Shown piece by piece: positions 53,775 to 62,700 of a DNA stretch of 64,000 nucleotides; the first letter of the stretch is position 1; each line of letters begins with the position of its first letter. Both the position numbers and the translations under genes were made by a program. Source of the stretch: CAYZTY01 sp964444665 (lineage in GTDB: Bacteria > Planctomycetota > Phycisphaerae > Sedimentisphaerales > CAYZTY01); the NCBI GenBank assembly GCA_964444665.1, contig CAYUIE010000003.1, forward strand, positions 62,001-126,000, written 5' to 3'. Below the pieces are notes generated by a model. That model ran no database searches. It saw only the letters and a list, made by a program, of their open reading frames with translations, and had not been told where the DNA came from.

Positions 53775-56700
53775 CTAACGAATCGCCTGTAGTGTTGGCT
53801 GCCTGCATTGAGTCTGCAAAAGGATAGTATTTTGCAAAAGCCGCTGGGCAAATTCATTATTCGGGTTCACTTTCAGATAATCTTTTAACTCCAAATGGGC
53901 CAAGTCAAAAGCCGTCCGAGCACAAACACTCGAGTTTGATTTTATATAAGACTGACCTATTTTAAGATAAGTTACAGCAGCAAGACATTTAGCATGAGAT
54001 TTTCTTGTCTCAGGAGCTATTTTGTCCCACCCAACATCAGGAAATAATTCGTCATATGAGAAGGTTTCCGTAAACCGCCTGACAACTTCAAAATGGCTCC
54101 TGGCTTTATCAATGTTCGTAGATCCTGACAGGTTTTTCAGATACATTCGTCGCAAATGCAAGGTCTCCTGTAAATGATGTTCTTTAAGACCGGCCTTTAC
54201 GAAACGTCTCATCATATCATAGTCTTCACCTACCAAAAGTGTTTCATCATAAAGACCGATTCTATCGAAGACGCTCCTTCTTATGCCGAATCTAAAGGGT
54301 ATTACAGGGTGTCCTTGTCGGAACAGGTCTCTGATGAGTAACTTGCGATTCTGATATTCGGGCTTTTTCATTATCCTTATCGGTTCACCATCGGCGTCAA
54401 TCAATAAGACATCGCAATAAATAAGGTCGGCCTGTGGATGCTTATCAAATTCCTGCAGGTGCAAAGTTATGAAATGCGGAGCCATCACATCATCGGCGTC
54501 CAAAGGCATGATATATTGTCCCCGGGACCGGATAATTGCATGGTTTCTCGCGCTAGACACACCACCATTTTGCTTAAAAATATATTTAATACGATCATCA
54601 TTGTATTTTAGTACCACCTTTTTGGTATTATCGGTGGAGCCGTCGTCAACAATTAACAACTCAAAGTTTTTATAGTTCTGGCTCAGGACACTTTCAATTG
54701 CCTGGCCAATATAATCGGCACCATTGTAAACAGGTGTTATTATGCTAACCATTGGTTTACTTGAGCTGTTCCGGCGACATAGGCTCTGTTTATCATTTAC
54801 TAATTGTTGGGAGACAAGGTCAACCGCTGAATCCGAATGCGTGATAAGAGCATTAATTTCCCCAAGCATATTAAGCACCCGGGCATCTTTACCAACATTT
54901 GCCAAATAATTAAAAAGAAGTGTTTGGGCTTTCTTATATTCACCGGAAGTTTTCATAATTGCATAGCAATTAGTGATAGTATCCCTGTTCCATGGATTGA
55001 ATTTGTATGCCTTAGTAAAGTAGCTTAAAGCTTTTTTTATATCTCCTGCTTCCATCGCCACCAATCCAAAGTCATTCAGTGCCCTGATGTGGTTGGGAAA
55101 TTTTTCCAGCAGTTCATCGACTTGTGCATTAGCTTTTAGCCAGTTTCCCTGCTGATTCATAATCAGTGCCCGCAATAACAGCACATCAGGATGATTCGGG
55201 TGTTTCTGCAATAACTGCCCGCATTTAAGGTCAGCTTGTTGAATATCATTATCATGGAGTAATGTCCGGATATCGTTAACCTCCCTGGCGATACTGATTC
55301 TGTCCCAGAGCTTTGAAATATATTTCCCAGCTATGTCTGTACTGAAATTCTCTCGCACAAAATCAACCGCTTTACAGCGAATAGAAGGGTTGTTGTCGAC
55401 CCTATTTAAGCAAGCGATTATTGCCTCTGCCAGTTTTTCAGGTGTATTATGTGAATATATCAGGCCTGTACATCCATCAGCTATAGTAGCAGCCGTACCT
55501 CCAGCATTATGAGCAACAGGAATACACCCGCATGCCTGTGATTCCAGTGTAACCATCGGAAAAGTTTCAAGCTTAGAGGGCAGGACAAGTAAGCTGTGCC
55601 TGGAATATATTTCCGGCATATCTTTATTGTTAGCATAGCCGTGAAAATACGTGCCTTCCGGTTTTGTGCCTTTGAGTTTATCTCCATAGGCATCTCCACC
55701 ACGCCACATTGAACCATCCCCATAAATGTGCAGTTCGGCATCACTTATCTGCCGGCGGACCAATCGGAAGGCATCTATGAGAATATGAACACATTTATGC
55801 TCATGTAATGCACCAGCATACATTATAGAGTGGCCATTTCTGCTAACATCTTTTGGCGAATATACATCGGTATTAATAAGATTAGGAATAATCATTAGCT
55901 TTTCATCACCGATGACATCATTGTGCAGCGATACCCTGTGTAAATCCGACAAACAAATCACTATGTCGAAATCGCTCATATGTGATAACGATACGAAGTC
56001 TTTGGCCTGCCAACAGTGCTGCCACAGTACCCAAATTTGTCCTCTGGGCTTGGTCAAACCTTTGAAGTAGCGAACGTGGGTTGCGAAGAAAACCATATCA
56101 AAGTTTGCAAGGAACTCTGCTCTTTCATTTGGTTTCGGCAACGGAATAATTTTTAAGGATTCATATCGCTCAGGATGACATACGAGATCCCCGGTTATAT
56201 GAACCTCTATATCGGGGTTTTTTTGAAGCATTTTTGCAATATTCAGTACAGCTATTACCGTTCCTGCAGGACTAGTTTCACTGATGTTGCCTATTCTATC
56301 ATAATAGAATAGTATCTTTTGCTGACCAACTACCGGTGATAAAAGATCTTGCGCCCAATCAAAATCAGGCCTGATGCTTAAGAGCTTCTCCAAACTGTCA
56401 CGTGCTCCAGCAAGGTCATCTTGATTTTTCTGTAACATCATCAAGGCAAAGGATGGCTGCCAATCACCTTCTTTAGCCCGTTCAGCAGCTACCTGATAAT
56501 CTTCCAATGCTTCATGGATTTGCCCCATACATCTCTTTTTTAATCCCCGCCAAAAGTACGCCAGGCCACATTCAGGATACTTCTCAATTGCCTTGTTTAT
56601 TTTCTCGTATAAATCATCCGGACAAGTTGCAATCTCCTGCCAAGCCCGAACCAAATGCGAAGCCGGAAACAAATCAGGATGACAAGTAGCAATAAATGCC

Positions 56701-59700
56701 CAGGCTAACTTTAAGTTACCCTTAATTGTCTTATGATACATACTCTGAGGATTTACCCGGTAGAGGAAAAGAGGTTCGCTTATCCGCCTGACAACGGGAT
56801 TGTGCTTGGAACAGCTTATCCAGAAATTCCAGTCTTCCGGCTGAACAATAACGTTTAACAAATTATCATATCCACCAACTTTGCGCCAAAGATGTTTTCT
56901 ATAAAGGGACGCGTAAGGCATGGTATTCTTAACCATAACCTGTGAACGGGAATACTCTTCAGGCGCCCATATCTTATTTGAAGCCCCAAACTCCTGCAGG
57001 TTAGCAAAAACTATATCCACATTCTGTTCCTGCTGAATAATATCCACAGCCTTTTTCATAAATGTCGGTTCAAACATATCGTCACTATCCAGCGGTAAAA
57101 TCCACTCATTCGCAGCAGCCAATATCGCTGTATTTCTCGCATCCGCCAATCCGGTATTTTGCGGCTTGTCGATAAGCCGAATCTTATGATTTGGATACTT
57201 TTCTATTAACTGCCTTGTGACCTCAACAGTATTATCAGTACTGCCATCATTGACAATAACGCATTCCCAATTTTTATACGTTTGATTTATAATAGACTCA
57301 ACCGCATCAGGAAGATGATGAGAATGGTTGTAGCACGGGATAACTACAGATATTCCAACCGCGTTGTCATCAGCTTGGTTGAAATAAAAGCTGACTTCCT
57401 GATGAGCTGCATTGCTGACAAATCCAGAATATTTGCTTACGTCAATAACCGCTCCCCGCTGATAAATTTGCGCTAATCTTTGAGAGCTATAGTTAACATT
57501 CACGCCCGACCTGTTCTGCTCATATACATTTTGAACTATATTGGCAGGATTGCAGAAAGTTACACTTTTACGGTAGCAAAGCAGCATTGACCGGTTATTC
57601 CTGAACTGTCTGTTTAAAGCCAACTGTGATTCCAGCAAGTTTGGATTTGAAAAACATCGTCCTGACAAAAAACCTAACATTTCCTGCGAGCGGTAAATCG
57701 AACTTGAGACCTCCAGCGGATAACCATAATCATGCTCGGCTGTTGTCCAATTAAACTTTAGTATGGAATCTGTTACACGTTCAAACTGTGGGCGTTTCTG
57801 TTCGGTATTAAGTGAGTAACAATAAGTTGTGTTTTCTCCCAAACGAAGTGAAAACCCAATCGCGTCAGTCTCACGCTTCAATGAGTCCACCACATCTCTG
57901 ATGGAAAAGTCGCAGGTATATATGTTATCATCCACCATAAACACAATATATTTAGACGCCCCTATTACCTGTAGTGTCTGCTGTCTAAAATTCCGCTCTT
58001 CAATAAAGTCAATATTCTTGAAACATTTTTTCAAATCTTCATATTGGCCTTTATGCAATGGGGAAGTGGTTTTGTAAAGTACTGTAATATCGAAATTGTT
58101 ACTGTCTTTACAATGCAACAGAAAAGATTCTATTGTTGCTCTAAGTTGCATTGCCCTATCCTTACTGAAGACCAGAACGGCAGTATTCTTTTCGGGCTGT
58201 TGTTCACTCTCCTTCTGAACATCCTGTGCCCCATCGGCTTGCGGTATTTGTACCAGGCTTGGGGTACTCGATACGCTCTTATTACGTCGCAACTGCAGGT
58301 AAAGCTCCTCATACCTGTCAGCCACAGCTTCCCAAGTAAGGTTTTCCTTCCACTCCTTCCATCCGTCTTCCGCGAGACTCTTACGGATAATCTCGTCATT
58401 CAGTATTTTGTTCGCATACAACGGCATTTTATCAGGCGCACATACAACGCCGCCTTTCCACTCGCGCACATTCCCGCAATCAGTGGAAACAAAAGGAGTT
58501 CGTGACGCCTTTGCTTCAATAATTACCAGAGGTGAACATTCCTTATCAGAGCCAAATAAGAATATATCCGCCTGACAATACGCCGCTAAAGTAACTTCCC
58601 GCGGAACATCGACCAAGAATCTTACATTCAATCCCCTCGCTTTTGCCTTAAGCCCATTGAGTAAAACACCCTGCCGGCCAATAAATACCATCGTAAGGTC
58701 AGGCCTGTTCATTTTCCGCAGGCACTCTATAACTCTGTCCTGCCCTTTGCCTGGAAAAAAGTTAGCAACACATAAACCTAAATACTTAGTCTTAATTTTA
58801 TATTTCATGCGAAAGTCAAATGTCGGCATCTGTGAGAATTCTTCTTCGCACACACCATTTGGAATTATTACGCTATTATTAAACCCATAATTCTGAGCAA
58901 ATTCGTAATCCTGATATTGTTTCGAGTGATAAACAGCCGCATCATATTTAGGCAAATATATTGGTATCACTCTGTTGAAATAATCCGCGAATTCCGGTAA
59001 CTGCAGTGTATTATTGTCGCTAAGTGCTGAATAACCGCAAGGCGCTATTATATTAATCCTCCTTTTGCTTGTTTGTTCCAATGTACCAAGCGCCAGGTCT
59101 GTGGCCCACTGCTGAGCTGCGTAATTAAACACAACATCAGCCTGATGATTAAGGAGAAATTGCTGGTAGCGGTCAACGTCATTTCCACTGAATCCTTTTG
59201 CAAACGCCCCGCTAATATTAAATTCTTCTATACGCACCCCATTTAATTCTTTAAATGTCCGCTCAGCCAGCTTTGTTGTTGCAACTGTCACCTCGTGCCC
59301 GCGTTTAACCAGCCATTCTGACAGTTGCTGGACCACCTTTTCAGAGCCACCAATATGTGGTTCGTAAAACTCCACTGTATTGAGTATTGACAGTTTATCT
59401 CTCGGTTTGGAGCCGCTTTTGGTCGGACGTGATTTATATAATTGTCTCCCTTCTCGTTTGTGTAATCTGTAATTCTCTCGAATTCTATCAGCAGCTTCCA
59501 TAACTTCGCTCGCATGTGTGTTGCCGATACTTTTCGGATGTAAACGAATTCTGTGTAAAACTTCAGGGATATTTGCCAACTCAAAGTCGGCCAATAACGC
59601 CCGGGCAAAAAAATCATAATCCTGTGCAACTGGGTATTCTTTGCGGTAACTTCCAATTCTTTTAAATACGTCCCTACGTATCAATGATGCACTATGAATC

Positions 59701-62700
59701 ATCGAATTTAATTTGTCGAACGTCTCACGAATTCGTTCGGGCTGCCATTCTATGGTGGGTTGTCCCTTACTGTTACCTTCATCATCAAAATATTCGGCGA
59801 AACAACCAACTACTGCTATTTCAGGACGAGTTTCAAGATACCCAACCAATCTTTCAAGTTTTGTCGGCAGGGATATATCATCACTATCGTGGTTCATCAA
59901 ATATTTGGAGTTGGGACTGCAATTTCTAATAGCTTCATTTCTTGCTTTAACAACCCCGACGTGAGACAGTTCTATTATTTTAATCCTACCATCATTTTTT
60001 TTATAGCTCTTTAAGATATCTATTGTTCCATCTTCAGAACCGTCATCAGATACGACTATTTCATAGTTCTTAAAGGTTTGATTCAAAATAGAATCAAGTG
60101 TCTTGGCCAGATATTTTTCTGAATTATACACCGCCATATAAATCGAGACGGCTGGAGAATTGTATCCAAGACCTGATGAATAAGAATTTGATTTAATAAA
60201 TTTAAATTGTACTTCCTGATGGCACGATGAAGGGATGAAGTTAAGAAATTTGTTTATGTCGATTCCGTGCCCGTCATCATACATCCTGGCAAGATTATTA
60301 GAGGAATATTCTCTCTTGTTTCCGCTTCGATTATCAGGAAAAACATCCTGCACAACATTAACTGGATTACAAAAAGCAACAGAGCACGGGAAACAAAGAA
60401 GATTTTTCCTGCTATCAGCAAAAGTGTCTTTACTTAGAGCAATTTCAGCTTCTAAGGTGTTTGGGTTTTGAAAATCCAATTTAGTTAATAAAGGCAAAAT
60501 ATCATGAATTCTATAAATAGAACTGGATACTTCTAACGGATAACCAAAATAACCATTTGCACCTGTCCAGTCATATTTTAATACTCTTCCTCCTACATTT
60601 ATAAAAGATGGTATTATCTGCTCTGAGGAGGATGGGTAATGGTAGTTGATATTCTTTCCCAAGCGTAAAGAGAAACCAAGAGTATCCGAATTTTTTTGTA
60701 ATGCTTCGATTATTTCCGACAAACAGAAATCTTTAACAAAAATGTTATCATCCACCAGGAAAAGTACATATTGGAAATGCTTGAGATTAGATAACAATTG
60801 CTTTCTAAAATCATTTTCCTCAATAAACTCAATGAATTTGTATTCCCTAATTAGTTTATTATAAGATTCTTTATGATAGTTATTGGAAACTTTATAAATC
60901 ACCTTCAAATTCACATTCTGCAGGTCTTTGCAATTCAATAGAAAAGACCGTATTGTAACATCCAACTGCATGGCCCTGTCTTTACTGAAAATTACACCAT
61001 TAACCAAACCTGATGAGCAGGTCGTACCAGATTCATCATTATCCGGTCTGGTGAGAGGCAGCGATTTTTTGTATCCAATCAAGTAATGGTTATCGGGAAG
61101 ATGTGCGATTGGATAGCTTTCCCAGGCAAGATCAATTTTGCTCTTAGCCAAGCGGCGAAAATAATGAATATTGTTAATCTGGCCAAACTGGTTCTGATAT
61201 GCAATTAGATAATAATCGGCCCTTGAAACAAGTTCGAATACGCGGTCTCTGATTTCCACAGGTGCCTCGCTCATCGACCACAATGCAATAAAAGCACAAT
61301 CTGCAGCTTTGTGATTTAGCTGCTCAGACAATTTGTTCATATCAGAAATCAAAACTATTCTGGTGGGGGCATCAGAGACATCACCATAGCTAATGTACCG
61401 CTGAAAACCTACGCAACTAAGAAAGTATTCCTGCAGTGCGCTTAACTCCGGCAGGTCATAAATAATGTAACGTCCTTTAAAACCCAGCTGATAAGCCAGT
61501 CTGCACATGCTTCCATAGCCGCCGCCAAATTCCACAATTTCAGCCAACTGATCTACCTGACATTCAGCTTTTTGCTCCAGTTGCGCAAGACTATACGCGT
61601 GATGTATCAGGTTACCACTGCTTTCAAGATATGGCCCATATAGCTTTGGATTACCAATCTGGGACTCTCGAATGGCCCTGTGCCATCTGTCCCAATCAGG
61701 CAGACTCTGTAAAAACTGCAACTCTTCAATTTTAGCTTCATGGAACATCGTTGCTACAATGGGCTGCCAATTGAGAAAATTGCTGAGGTCATCATTCAAT
61801 ATCATTTGACGAATACTATTTCTACGTTCAATCCATTTAGCCTCAATCCTGGAGCTGTTCACATCAGTGGAAACAGAACAATCAATTTGCTTTATTCTTT
61901 TTCTAAGTAACTGGGCATGCTGCTGAGACTTAGTTTTACGAGTCTGTTGCAAAGCAGCAAAAAGTTTTCGTATCAGTTCGTTTTGTGGATGTGCCCGAAT
62001 AACTTCACGCTTTATTTCTTCGGCGATTTGAGTATTACCCTTAGCGTACTCGGAGCGGGCAAGATAGAATTTAATTCGCCAGCGATCGAGCCCAAGGTTA
62101 ATAGCTCTTCTGTATTCATCCGATGCCTGCCGGTAACGTCCCTGTGCCTCCAGCGATAATCCATTCCAAAACATATATTTCTGCTCTGCATAAAATGCTC
62201 GTCTTTTAGCGCTCAAATCAGCAAATTTTTCATGCCCAAGTTTTTGTAATGTTTCTTCCGCCTGCAGTACTTCCTGGATAGTTCTTTCGTTACAACCCCC
62301 AAAATCTGAGGCGCTTATCAAACACAGTTTAAAAACGTCAGTATATTTACTGGGATGCGCAATTGCGGTCATCGTATTTCTATCAAAGTTTTTATTAACT
62401 TTTTTCTCGCAAACGTTAAAAAGAACACTATAAGGATTAAACTTTATTTTGAAACCTGCCCGCTGAACTCTTCGGCACCATTCAACATCTTCACCTTCGC
62501 GATGGAAAAGCTCCTCATCTAAATTATATTTCAGAAACAACGCTTTTTTCGTAATAATCTGTGCACCATCGACCCACATTGTAAGGTCCCAATCGTTGTG
62601 GTCTAAATTACAGCCCACGTATTTACCGTTGATTGCAGTTGCAACCAGCGCATCGTTGTGCTTTTCTCTGCCGTCAGGTGAAAATACTCCGCAATACTGA

